A DNA stretch of 64,000 bases from Propionibacteriaceae bacterium (GTDB taxonomy: Bacteria > Actinomycetota > Actinomycetes > Propionibacteriales > Propionibacteriaceae), in the NCBI GenBank assembly GCA_031265875.1, contig JAISCA010000002.1, positions 62,001 to 126,000 on the forward strand, read 5' to 3'. A program made the translations under genes and the position numbers. The notes below the pieces were generated by a model. That model made no database searches. It had not been told where the DNA came from and worked only from the letters and a program-made list of their open reading frames with translations. Shown here one piece after another: positions 49,868-58,616 of the stretch. The number at the start of each line of letters is the position of its first letter. The first letter of the stretch is position 1.

Positions 49868-52800
49868 ATGGTCATCTTCATACGACGAGCCGTCCCCACC
49901 ACGACCGTAGGCCCTCGAATAAGCCACTCCAGCGTATCCGGCCGCGACCGCGCCCGCACCCACTCCGGCCAGAGCCCAGCCAGCGGTGGAGCCGACTCCG
50001 ACGCTGCCGCCGCCGGCCAAGGCCAAGCCGCCACCGCCGGCCGCCAGGCCGGCCCCGGCGATAGCGAGGCCTCCACCGGTCAAGATGGCGCCGGCGGTCA
50101 TCACACCGGCGCTGGCGCCGACCCGGGCGGCCTGACTTGGGCTACTGCCTTGGGCTATCGCCGCCGCGTTACCGGCGGCGAAGGCCGTGGCCCCGCCCAC
50201 CAGGGCGGCTGTGACCACACAGCCCACCCCCAAAGAAGCGACGCAGATGGGGGCGGCGACGATCACTAGGGTCGCCACGATCAAGCCAGTCACCGCCGCC
50301 CCCAGGATGGTCTTCCAGCCGACGTAGCCGTACAGTTCGTCGAAAGTCAGCGGGTTGAGCAGGACGTAGGTGTACCCACGCACCGATCCGGGGACCTCCA
50401 AGACGCCTCCGGCTGGATCGGGTTGGTGCCAGAGAGCGAAGACCGGCTGATAGGCGCGGGCGTGGAAATTGACCAGGCCGTTCTGGGTCGGGTCGCGCAG
50501 CTCTCCGCTGTAGGCCACCAGGAGTTCGTTCTCGTCGAGTTGGACGCCCCAATCCGAGTAGCTGGTCTCCTCGAGCACGGTCGCCCCGCTCTTGGTGACA
50601 GCGGCGTGGACCGAACCCAGCGCGTCGGTCAGGAACCAGTCGCCGTCCAATTTGGAGGCCAACGTGTTCTGCCCCAAGAGCCGACCGGACGAGTCACGGA
50701 TCAGTTCGGTGACGGTCGTCTTCTTGGTCGATGTGACGGTGGTCTCGGCGTAGACGGGGTCCAACCCGTCGTAGACCCAGCGCACCGTCTCAAGTCCACC
50801 GTTGTCATCTGACACGGCCCGCCCCAGAGCGTCGTAATCGCGGGTCAAAGAGTTCCGGGCCGGGGCCACGGTGACGCCGTGATTGGGCGGGTCGCGTAGC
50901 AGATTCACACCGGTGGGACAGCCATACAGACCTGCGTTGGACTTGACGCACTGAATCTCCTGGCCCACCCCCTTGACGGTCTTGACGCCCCACTGGGTGG
51001 CCGAGAGCAACTGGTTCTCAGCGTCGTAGACGAAGCGACGGTCATCGGTCCACTGGGCGTGGGCCGTCCCGGCCTTGCCTTTGATGACAGTGGCCCATTC
51101 CGCCTCGGTGACGGACCGCGTCAGATTCCCCGCCGTCCAGGTGTTCACCGTCCGTCGGGTCTTCTGGATGGTCGAGGAGTACCAGAACTGCTCCGTCGAA
51201 GAGACCAACCGCCCCGCCAGGTCATAGGTGTTGGTTTGGATGTTCTGGTCGGTCACCTTCGACAGGTCGGCGCCGTGGGTCCAACTGATCCGATTCCCAG
51301 CCGCATCATACACATAGACATTGTCTTCTTGGTGGCGGTCCGAACTGGTCGACCCAGTCAGACGACCCAAGGCGTCGTAGGTGTAGACCAGCGTGTTCTT
51401 GTCAGTGCCCACCGTCTGGCGCAGACCGATGACGTTCCCCAACAGGTCGTAGGTGTAGTCGAAGTCAGACAGAATCTTCTCGGTCTTGCCCGATAGACGA
51501 GACGTGGTGACACGGTCGATCTGGTCGCTGAGCGTGTACGAGGTGCGCACGGTGTTGCCGTTCGGACGCGACTGCGTGACCTGACGCCCGGCCGCGTCGT
51601 ACGTGAAAGCCACGACTCCGAGCGCAGTCGTCAATGATGTATTGCGACGCTCGGAATCCCACTGGTAGGTCATGACAGCCCCGTCGGGCAGCGTCATCGC
51701 GGTCCTCAAACCACGCGGGTCGTAGGTGTAGCCGATCGTCTTGCCGTTGACGTCGGTCACCGAGACGATCTGCCCGGCCAAGTCGTAAACCGTGCTGACG
51801 GTCCCGCTGTGATTGACCGCCGTGGTCTGGCGACCGGCCAGGTCATAGCTGAAGCTGTCGGAGGTCATCTCGTTGGAGTGCGCCCGCCCCACCAGCTGAT
51901 TGGCCGCGTCATAGGCGTAGACGGTCGTGATCCCGCCCCGTTGACGAGTGGCCAGGTTCCCATTCAGGTCATAGGTGTAATCAGTGACGTTGCCGACCGG
52001 GTCGGTCTCCCGCGATATCAGACCGGTGGCGCTGTATTCATAGCTGGTCGTGCCGCCGACCGGGTCGGTCACGCTGGCCAACAGTCCACGGGCATCGTAA
52101 GCGTAGGAGGTTGTGACATCAGTGGTCGCGGTCTGCCCGCCGCCGGTGACATTCTCGATCACTTCGACCAAGTTGCCGTCGCCGTCGCGACCGAACAGTG
52201 TCACTGTCCCGCTGGCATCAGTGACCGACGTCAATTCGCCCATTTGGTCCCAGGTCTGGCGAGTCACCGCGCCGGTCGGGTCCGTCTGCTCGACCGCCCG
52301 GCCCATGGGGTCGTAAGACCAGGTGGTGACCCGATCCAAGACGTCCGTGGCCTGAACCGCCAACCCGCCCAGGTCGCGGGTGAAGGTGGTCGTGCCGGCG
52401 CCGACCTCATAAGCGGTGATGACATTGCCGACCGCATCATAGGTGTAGGCGGCCGCGCGGAAGCCAGCCGCGTCCGTCACCTCCAAGACGCGCCCGAGGG
52501 AGTCGTACTCCCAACGGGTGATTCGGCCGAGGGGGTCGGTCGTACTAGTGGTCCGCCCGGCGGCGTCGTAGGCGTAGCCCGTCACCGCACCAGCCGGATC
52601 GGTCTGACTCAGCAGTTGGCCGGCGGCGTCGTAGACATACGCGGTCACCCGACCCAACGGGTCCGTCGTCGCCACGACATCTCCCTGCCAGTCGTAGACG
52701 TACGATGTGACGCCTCCCAGGGGGTCGGTCTGGGAGACTACCCGACCGGCTTGGTCGCGGACGATGGTCTCGATTCCACCGTCTGGATGGGTGGTCTCTA

Positions 52801-55264
52801 TCAGCAGGCCACGAGCGTCGTACGAGTACGTCGTCACGAACCCGGCCTCATCGGTCTGGCTCGCCACCCGACCGCCGGCGTCATAGGTCGTATGCGCGAC
52901 CTGACCGCGGCCGTCGGTGCGGACGACCTGGCGGCCGAGCGCGTCCAAGGTGTAGGAGATGGTTGAACCGTCGGCTTGGACGATCCGGGTCAGACGCTGT
53001 TCGCGGTCATACTCGTACCGGGTCACGCCGCCGTCAGGCGCTGTCCGAGCCGACAGATACAGCTCCGCGTCATATTCGTAAGTCCAGGTCTGTCCCAGTT
53101 GGCCAGTCAGGCTGGTGGGCTTGCCGTTGATGTCGTAGACGCAGCTCTCGCTCGACCCGTCGGCATACTTGATGGCCGTCACATGGTCGTCGGCGTCGTA
53201 CTCGTAAGCCGTCACCGCCCCCACCTGATCAGTCACCGTGAGTTGACGGTTGGCCAAGTCGTAGGTGTGGCTGACGGTGTGGCCCAGTGGATCGGTCACA
53301 CTAGTCAGATTGCCACGAGCGTCGTACGTCATCGCGGTGACCCGACCGAGCTGGTCCGTCTCTTGGACGAGATCCCCATGGGCGTCGTAGACGCGGGTCG
53401 CAGTCGATCCGTCGGGATAGGTCGTGGCCACCGGCCGGCCCTGGGCATCGACCGTGTGCTGGGTGGACTGTCCCAACCGATCGATCGTCTCGATCAGGTC
53501 GCCCTGGGAGTTGTAGACGTGTCGGACAGTGCCGCCCGCGCTGTCGGTCACCGTCACCGGTTGCCCGGCGGCGTCGTACTCATAAGAAGTCACCGTCCCG
53601 CTGGAATCCGACTCGGCGCCAGTCAGACTGTTGCCGAGATAGGTCGAGACGCTCTCCTGACCCAAGGCGTCGACCACCTTGATCACCTGATGGTCCGCGT
53701 TCCAGTGGTAGACCGTGACCGCGCCGACCGCGTCGGTGTACGTGGTCGTCCCAGCCGTGTCATCGAAGACCAGAGTCCGCGCGTATCCCATCGCCGTGGT
53801 CTGACGCACCACCCGCGATTGGACGTCGTACTCGTTACGTAACCAGGTGACGCCGTCGGCGGCGGTTTGGGCCGTCATCCGGTGCTCTACGTCGTAGTCG
53901 TAGCGCGACACCCCGCCGCCCGGGCGGGTCAAAGCGACCAAGTCTCCGCCAGTCGAGCGCTCGAAGAGCCAAACGGCCCCGTCGGGACGCTGGAAGGACG
54001 TGATCCTGCCGTCGCCATCCGTCGTCACCGTCACTGTCTGGCCGGCCTCGTCCGTGACGGCGCTCAGACGCTGGAACAAGGCGCCAGGGCCGTCGTACGA
54101 CAGAGTCACTGCTTCGCCCGCTCGACTCACGACTGCAGTCAAGTGGCCCCGGCCGGTGTCCGGATCCATTGCGAAAGTCCTAGTCTCGCCGGTCGACGAG
54201 CGCCAGGTCAGGACTGAACCGTCCCCGTTGGCCGTCAAAGTCGCGAAGGCGTCGTCCGGGCCGACGAACCCTCCGACGCCATCCGGTTCAAACAAGAAGG
54301 TGCGTCCATCGGGTAGGACGACACCGGCTGAATCATCGTCGAACAGTTGCGTGTAGGACGCATAGGGATGCACCCAGCCGTAGCCGACCGGGGAGTCCAA
54401 GCCTGATTGGGCGTTGTAGGTCAATTCGAAATCCATGACCTGCTCGCCCACCCCGGTCAGAGAGAACAAGGCCTCAGAAGTGACGAAATTGCCGGTGCTC
54501 ATCGACACCGGGTCGGCGCCGTAGCGCAGATAGTTCTGATAACCCAGATCCCGCAGCCGTTCCAATTCGGCGGCCGACGGACGGGCGGGATAGGGCGACC
54601 CGCAGGTCAAACCCATCGCCTCCATCTGGTCCCGGATGCCCGCGTAGACGCCGTCCACCACCAGATCGAAGGCGGTCTGGATGACCGGGTAGTCATAGTT
54701 GTGATCCAAGAACAGCGTCTCCAGATGCACCCAGGGGAAGTTCAGGTCTCCGTACTCCGGGTACCAGGGCAGATTGGCCGCCGTGCCGACCGGGCCGTTG
54801 GCCGCCCGACCGGTGTAGGCGGCCGTCTCGGCCAGCATCATGTCCCCGAAAGCGACGTCCTGGAGTCGGGCGTACGCCTCTGGACCACCGTCGATGCGCA
54901 CGCCCCAAGGTGACCCAGCGTAAGCGTTGAAAGCCAACGTCACCATCAGATCCGGGGCCGCGTCGACCGCCACCGCTTTACGGGTCGCACGGCTGACCAG
55001 GCCCGGACTGCCAGCCCGGGTCAGGATGACCTCTGACCTGCAATCGGTTTCTAACCGATCCTTCAATTGAGTGGCGAGATCGTACGACAACTCTAACTCG
55101 CGGACCTCGGGCTCGCCCGGCCAATAGGCGTGGGCGATGTCATCGTCCGGATCGAGCACGATCACGGCCGCGCGGGCCGCTTCCGCCCGAGGGGACGGCA
55201 TCAAGCCCAAAGACAAGACCAAAGCGAAGGCCAAAGCAAGCGACAAGATACGCGAGAGCTTCAT
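49646..55264 (-). CDS. Secreted RHS/YD-repeat polymorphic toxin with degenerate amidase-like head
   Basis: 1872 residues from ATG 55264 (MKLSRILSLALAFALVLSLG, AAGGAG site); an upstream start at 55306 would mask the signal peptide. Order: Sec signal (1-30); Amidase_3-like domain (~31-215) in which the zinc-binding HGG and SIHANA histidines are replaced (VLDPDDD, LAFNA); DUF6531-type segment (DPVSMSTGNFVTSEALFSLTGVGEQ); about 40 YD repeats of the YDAxGRxxxxTDxxG type; RHS core (LTDALGSVHAAVT, AYSGELRDPTQNGLVNFHARAYQP, HQPDPAGG); a Gly/Ala-rich hydrophobic stretch (1648-1799); and a compact C-terminal tip (1800-1872) rich in charged residues that is the probable toxin. WapA-like contact-dependent antibacterial toxin is the likely role. 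Confidence 0.82.
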   Translation of the reverse strand: MKLSRILSLALAFALVLSLGLMPSPRAEAARAAVIVLDPDDDIAHAYWPGEPEVRELELSYDLATQLKDRLETDCRSEVILTRAGSPGLVSRATRKAVAVDAAPDLMVTLAFNAYAGSPWGVRIDGGPEAYARLQDVAFGDMMLAETAAYTGRAANGPVGTAANLPWYPEYGDLNFPWVHLETLFLDHNYDYPVIQTAFDLVVDGVYAGIRDQMEAMGLTCGSPYPARPSAAELERLRDLGYQNYLRYGADPVSMSTGNFVTSEALFSLTGVGEQVMDFELTYNAQSGLDSPVGYGWVHPYASYTQLFDDDSAGVVLPDGRTFLFEPDGVGGFVGPDDAFATLTANGDGSVLTWRSSTGETRTFAMDPDTGRGHLTAVVSRAGEAVTLSYDGPGALFQRLSAVTDEAGQTVTVTTDGDGRITSFQRPDGAVWLFERSTGGDLVALTRPGGGVSRYDYDVEHRMTAQTAADGVTWLRNEYDVQSRVVRQTTAMGYARTLVFDDTAGTTTYTDAVGAVTVYHWNADHQVIKVVDALGQESVSTYLGNSLTGAESDSSGTVTSYEYDAAGQPVTVTDSAGGTVRHVYNSQGDLIETIDRLGQSTQHTVDAQGRPVATTYPDGSTATRVYDAHGDLVQETDQLGRVTAMTYDARGNLTSVTDPLGHTVSHTYDLANRQLTVTDQVGAVTAYEYDADDHVTAIKYADGSSESCVYDINGKPTSLTGQLGQTWTYEYDAELYLSARTAPDGGVTRYEYDREQRLTRIVQADGSTISYTLDALGRQVVRTDGRGQVAHTTYDAGGRVASQTDEAGFVTTYSYDARGLLIETTHPDGGIETIVRDQAGRVVSQTDPLGGVTSYVYDWQGDVVATTDPLGRVTAYVYDAAGQLLSQTDPAGAVTGYAYDAAGRTTSTTDPLGRITRWEYDSLGRVLEVTDAAGFRAAAYTYDAVGNVITAYEVGAGTTTFTRDLGGLAVQATDVLDRVTTWSYDPMGRAVEQTDPTGAVTRQTWDQMGELTSVTDASGTVTLFGRDGDGNLVEVIENVTGGGQTATTDVTTSYAYDARGLLASVTDPVGGTTSYEYSATGLISRETDPVGNVTDYTYDLNGNLATRQRGGITTVYAYDAANQLVGRAHSNEMTSDSFSYDLAGRQTTAVNHSGTVSTVYDLAGQIVSVTDVNGKTIGYTYDPRGLRTAMTLPDGAVMTYQWDSERRNTSLTTALGVVAFTYDAAGRQVTQSRPNGNTVRTSYTLSDQIDRVTTSRLSGKTEKILSDFDYTYDLLGNVIGLRQTVGTDKNTLVYTYDALGRLTGSTSSDRHQEDNVYVYDAAGNRISWTHGADLSKVTDQNIQTNTYDLAGRLVSSTEQFWYSSTIQKTRRTVNTWTAGNLTRSVTEAEWATVIKGKAGTAHAQWTDDRRFVYDAENQLLSATQWGVKTVKGVGQEIQCVKSNAGLYGCPTGVNLLRDPPNHGVTVAPARNSLTRDYDALGRAVSDDNGGLETVRWVYDGLDPVYAETTVTSTKKTTVTELIRDSSGRLLGQNTLASKLDGDWFLTDALGSVHAAVTKSGATVLEETSYSDWGVQLDENELLVAYSGELRDPTQNGLVNFHARAYQPVFALWHQPDPAGGVLEVPGSVRGYTYVLLNPLTFDELYGYVGWKTILGAAVTGLIVATLVIVAAPICVASLGVGCVVTAALVGGATAFAAGNAAAIAQGSSPSQAARVGASAGVMTAGAILTGGGLAIAGAGLAAGGGGLALAGGGSVGVGSTAGWALAGVGAGAVAAGYAGVAYSRAYGRGGDGSSYEDDHESPIDPRLLGKRELERLAAENGFRDAHAIKRDALGKGADVSKWDIRLDPSTHKVWVIEKNGLGEVFTDLFFYP

Positions 55265-55467
55265 CTGATGATCTCCTTCGACACAGACAACTGGCTCAAA
55301 AGGCAAGGGGGAAGGTTAATTAAAAACTAGACGGAGAACGACTGGGGCGAATGGGGTTAAGTTACCCGCCGACGACGGACACGTTTGGCACTCTATTTCA
55401 CTCCAAGCTACCCGTCAACACCACGGACCAAGTCCCATGCCCTGTATCTGACGCCCGTAATCGGTCC

Positions 55468-56019
55468 TCAAATCACTCGTACTCCGGCCGCCTCCAGCTG
55501 CGCGGTCACCTCGGCTGAGCGGCTGGGGTCGACGGCGGCGGTCAGGTCGATCAGGAGGCGGCAGCGGTAGCCCAGCCGGACGGCGTCCAAGGCGGTGGCC
55601 TTGACGCAGTGGTCGGTGGCCAGGCCGACCAGGTCGACCTCGGTCACGCCGTGGCTGGCCAGGTGCTCGTCCAGGCTCAAGCCCTCGGCCGAGCGGCCCT
55701 CGAAGCCGGAGTAGGCGGCCGAGTCGGCCCCCTTGTCGAAGACGGCGTCGAGGCGAGGCAGGTCGAGGTCGCGGTGGAAGTCCTGGCCGGGCGTGCCGAC
55801 CACGCAGTGGCGGGGCCAGGAGTCGATGTAGTCGGGCTGGTCCGAGAAGTGGGAGCCCGGATCGACGTGGGCGTCCCGGGTGGCCAGGATCAGGTCGTAG
55901 TCGCTCTGGGCGGCCCAGCGGCTGATGGCCTGGGCCACCGCCGCGCCGCCCGCCACGGCCAGCGACCCTCCTTCGCAGAAGTCGTTCTGCACGTCCACCA
56001 CGATCAGAGCGCGAGCCAT
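55468..56019 (-). CDS. pncA: Nicotinamidase
   Basis: 183 residues. Catalytic triad visible: D9 in VVDVQNDFCEGG, the Lys in FDKGADSAAYSGF and the Cys in GLATDHCVKATALDA; the metal-binding DAHVDPGSHF is also present. It deaminates nicotinamide to nicotinate. It lies 30 bases downstream of pncB on the same strand, so the two steps of NAD salvage are co-transcribed. Confidence 0.93.
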   Translation of the reverse strand: MARALIVVDVQNDFCEGGSLAVAGGAAVAQAISRWAAQSDYDLILATRDAHVDPGSHFSDQPDYIDSWPRHCVVGTPGQDFHRDLDLPRLDAVFDKGADSAAYSGFEGRSAEGLSLDEHLASHGVTEVDLVGLATDHCVKATALDAVRLGYRCRLLIDLTAAVDPSRSAEVTAQLEAAGVRVI

Positions 56020-56049
56020 CGGTGGGTCCTTTCGGTCAGGCGGGCCGGT

Positions 56050-57393
56050 TCAGCCGCCGTACGGACTGGGCAGGGCGCGACCACTGGCGTCCAGAAAATA
56101 GGTCGGGATGGCCGGTTCGCCGCGCGACATCTTGTAGCCGTCGCGGGGCAGCTCGGCCCGGCAGCGCTCGTGGCGCAGCCGAGCCTGGGCCAGCGGCTCG
56201 CGGCCGACCGGTTGGCCTGACCGCATCAGTTCCCGCAGCAGCGGCCGGTCGTCGTGGTCTAAGGACGGCGGTTGGCCCAGGCCGACCAGTTCGGCCTCGG
56301 CGATGGACTTGGCGTCGAGCCTACGCAAAGCGTACTTACGACCACCCATGGTCGACTTCTGACTGGAGCGTTTGGCCACCGGCTCCAGGGGGGCGTCGGG
56401 GTCGTCCGAGCCAGCCCGTGCCACCAGTTTGTAGACGAAGGAACAGGTCGGGGCGCCCGAACCGGTGACTAAAGCGGTGCCGACCCCGTAACCGTTGACC
56501 GGCGCCCCGGCCAGGGCGGCGATCTGCCACTCGTCCAGATCGGAGGTGACGATGATGCGGGTCTGGCTCGCTCCCAGGTCGTCCAGCAGGGCGCGCACCT
56601 CACGGGCGGCGGCGGTCAGGTCGCCGGAGTCGATCCGGACCGCGCCCAGCCGGCCGGCGGTCAGGCGCACCCCGGTGCGCACGGCCTGTTCGATGTCATA
56701 AGTGTCGACCAGCAAGGTGGTGTCCTCGCCCAAACTGGCCAGTTGGGCCCGGTAGGCGTCCTCCTCCGAGTCGTGCAGCAAGGTGAAGGAGTGGGCGGCC
56801 GTGCCGGTGGTGGGGATGCCGTGACGGCGGCCGGCCTCCAAGTCTGAGGTGGCGGCGAAGCCGGCGATGTAGGCCGCCCGGGCGGCCGCCACGGCGGCCT
56901 CCTCGTGGGTGCGGCGAGCCCCCATCTCGATACAGGGCCGGTCCTCCGCCATCAGCGTCATGCGGCTGGCGGCCGAGGCCACGGCCGAGTCGTAGTTGTA
57001 GATCGACAGCAGCAGGGTCTCCAAGACGACCGCTTCGGCGAAGCTGGCTTGGACCGTCAGGACGGGCGAGCCGGGGAAGTAGAGGTCGCCCTCGCCGTAG
57101 CCCCAGATCGAGCCGTGGAAGCGATAGTCGGCCAAGAACTCGGCCGTGGCTTGGTCGACCACGTCGCGGCTGAGCAGGAAGTCCAACTCTTGGTCGCCGA
57201 AGCGGAAAGCCGTGATGGCCTCCAGGGCCCGGCCCACTCCAGCCACCACGCCGTAACGCCGGCCGGGCGGCAGGCGTCGGGCGAACAGCTCGAAGACGGA
57301 GGTGCGGTGGGCCGTGCCCGAGCGGAGGGCGGCCCGGATCATGGTCAGCTCGTACTGATCGGTCAGTAGAGCCGTGGGGGGATGGTCATCCAT
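56050..57393 (-). CDS. pncB: Nicotinate phosphoribosyltransferase
   Basis: 447 residues. TDQYELTMIRAALRSGTAHRTSVFELFARRLP at the N-terminus, EMGARRTHEEAAVAAARAAYIAGFAATS, GTAAHSFTLLHDSEEDAYRAQL (the autophosphorylated His region), VRIDSGDLTAAAREVR and TSDLDEWQIAAL are all diagnostic. It converts nicotinate and PRPP to nicotinate mononucleotide. Divergent from clpS, as in many actinobacteria. Confidence 0.93.
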   Translation of the reverse strand: MDDHPPTALLTDQYELTMIRAALRSGTAHRTSVFELFARRLPPGRRYGVVAGVGRALEAITAFRFGDQELDFLLSRDVVDQATAEFLADYRFHGSIWGYGEGDLYFPGSPVLTVQASFAEAVVLETLLLSIYNYDSAVASAASRMTLMAEDRPCIEMGARRTHEEAAVAAARAAYIAGFAATSDLEAGRRHGIPTTGTAAHSFTLLHDSEEDAYRAQLASLGEDTTLLVDTYDIEQAVRTGVRLTAGRLGAVRIDSGDLTAAAREVRALLDDLGASQTRIIVTSDLDEWQIAALAGAPVNGYGVGTALVTGSGAPTCSFVYKLVARAGSDDPDAPLEPVAKRSSQKSTMGGRKYALRRLDAKSIAEAELVGLGQPPSLDHDDRPLLRELMRSGQPVGREPLAQARLRHERCRAELPRDGYKMSRGEPAIPTYFLDASGRALPSPYGG

Positions 57394-57459
57394 GGCTGAA
57401 GCCTACTGGCGTCCAGGGCCGGTCGTGGTTCCGTGTTGGCATCTGACAAAATGCGGTCT

Positions 57460-57756
57460 GTGACCTCAGCTCCCGCTGGCCAGGCCGCCTTGGCCGACCA
57501 GACCGATCTAAGCCAGCTCCAGCCCGGCGCTTGGGTCTGTCTGGTCTGGGACGACCCGGTCAACACCATGAATTACGTCACCTACGTCTTCTCTTCCTAT
57601 TTCAACTACCCCCGCCCGAAGGCCGAGCAGTTGATGCTACGGGTGCACAACAGCGGTCGGGCGGTGGTGGCGACGGGCTCGCGCGAGGAGATGGAGACCG
57701 ATGTCGCCGCCATGCACGCGTTCGGCCTGTGGGCCACCTTGGAGCCGGCCGCATGA
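57460..57756 (+). CDS. clpS: ClpS, ATP-dependent Clp protease adaptor
   Basis: 98 residues from GTG 57460; ATG 57451 and TTG 57433 are in frame. CAAAAT at 57447-57452 ends 7 bases before this GTG, so a leaderless message is likely. The ClpS core is clear: [27 protein letters not shown] (N-degron pocket), [41 protein letters not shown]. It delivers N-degron substrates to ClpC/ClpA. Overlaps DUF2017 by 4 bases. Confidence 0.92.
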   Translation: MTSAPAGQAALADQTDLSQLQPGAWVCLVWDDPVNTMNYVTYVFSSYFNYPRPKAEQLMLRVHNSGRAVVATGSREEMETDVAAMHAFGLWATLEPAA

Positions 57757-58286
57757 GCCAAGACGCCGCCGGAACGGTCCTGCATCTGTCTTTAGGGCCA
57801 GTCGAAGTCGATCTTCTGATCGAGCTGGTGACCGAATTACGCCTGCTGGTGGCCGGTCCGCCGACCGCTGACGATCCCCTGGAGAACTGGGCGGCCGAAC
57901 TGGCCGCTCCCGCCATCGACCAGGACGACCCGGTCATCCGACGGCTCTTCCCGCCGGCCTACGACGCGGTCGAGCGCGACGCCGAGTATCGCCGCTTGAC
58001 CGAAGCCGGTCTGAGGGCGACCAAGGAGGCCGAGGCGGTGACGGTGGTGACGGCGTTGCGGGCGGCTCGGCGGCGGCCCGGCGTCACCATTGGACCCGGT
58101 CAGCGGCTGGCTTGGTTGCGCACTCTGAACGCCCTGCGCTTGACCTTGGCCACCCGTCTGGGGGTGCGAGACGAGGTCTCGGCCGACCAGATCGAGGACC
58201 TCGATCCGGCGGACCCGCGTCACGGTCTGGTCCAGGTCTACCACTGGCTCGGATATCTGCTGGAGACCGTCTTGGATGGCCTCTGA
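57753..58286 (+). CDS. DUF2017 family protein
   Basis: 177 residues from ATG 57753. [43 protein letters not shown] and [22 protein letters not shown] are typical of DUF2017, the invariable neighbour of clpS in actinobacteria. Function is unknown; overlap with clpS suggests a link with proteolysis. In related genomes a metalloprotease/MoaD/cysM block follows; here the Feo operon follows instead. Confidence 0.85.
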   Translation: MSQDAAGTVLHLSLGPVEVDLLIELVTELRLLVAGPPTADDPLENWAAELAAPAIDQDDPVIRRLFPPAYDAVERDAEYRRLTEAGLRATKEAEAVTVVTALRAARRRPGVTIGPGQRLAWLRTLNALRLTLATRLGVRDEVSADQIEDLDPADPRHGLVQVYHWLGYLLETVLDGL

Positions 58287-58300
58287 GACCCCATCGGGCC

Positions 58301-58331
58301 GGTCTGATCTGGATCGATTCCAGATCAGACC
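58301..58331. terminator. Perfect hairpin between DUF2017 and feoA
   Basis: GGTCTGATCTGGA (58301-58313) pairs fully with TCCAGATCAGACC (58319-58331), loop TCGAT. It lies 15 bases after the DUF2017 stop and insulates the Feo promoter from read-through. No T-tract. Confidence 0.6.
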
Positions 58332-58334
58332 GCC

Positions 58335-58363
58335 TTGATCAGCTTGGTCGGTGAGATTAGCCT
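58335..58363 (+). promoter_or_regulatory. Promoter of the feoABC operon
   Basis: TTGATC (58335-58340) and, after 17 bases, TAGCCT (58358-58363), ending 7 bases before the GTG at 58371. Transcription would begin at or next to the start codon. The -10 element lies inside the DtxR-like box. Confidence 0.5.
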
Positions 58364-58370
58364 GACTTTC
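58352..58370. promoter_or_regulatory. DtxR/IdeR-type iron box
   Basis: TGAGATTAGCCTGACTTTC matches the 19-bp DtxR/IdeR consensus (TTAGGTTAGSCTAACCTAA) at 13 positions, including the central TTAGCCT. It covers the -10 element of feoA, the expected location for iron-dependent repression. Confidence 0.6.
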
Positions 58371-58616
58371 GTGCACCGCCTGTCCCCTGCCTTGAGCCTC
58401 AGCTCGGCCCCGCCCAGGACGCCCCTGACGGTCCTCTCGACGCCCGACGATCCGGCCGTGGCGGCTCGTCTCTTGGCCTTGGGCTGGCGGCCGGGGGCCC
58501 GGATCGCGGTCATTCGCCGCAGCGGTGGCGGAGCCCGCGTGATCGAATTGAGCGGCGCCCGGGTCGCCATCGGCGGTCCCTTGGCCCGGCGCCTGGCGGT
58601 CGAGGTGGCCGCGTGA
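58371..58616 (+). CDS. feoA: Ferrous iron transport protein A
   Basis: 81 residues from GTG 58371; the frame is open to TTG 58335, but that start lies in the -35 element. The SH3-like FeoA domain is recognisable in TVLSTPDDPAVAARLLALGWRPGARIAVIRRSGGGARVIEL and VAIGGPLARRLAVEV. FeoA is a small cytoplasmic partner of FeoB. It overlaps feoB by 4 bases (GTGA). Confidence 0.85.
   Translation: MHRLSPALSLSSAPPRTPLTVLSTPDDPAVAARLLALGWRPGARIAVIRRSGGGARVIELSGARVAIGGPLARRLAVEVAA

Noticed and set aside
50600..53900. Repetitive DNA resembling a repeat array
   Set aside because: The periodicity is the coding pattern of degenerate YD repeats, not spaced identical repeats, so it is not a CRISPR array.
51809..54217. 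Plus-strand open frames inside the RHS gene
   Set aside because: Periodic shadows of the YD repeats; no ribosome sites and no recognisable domains.
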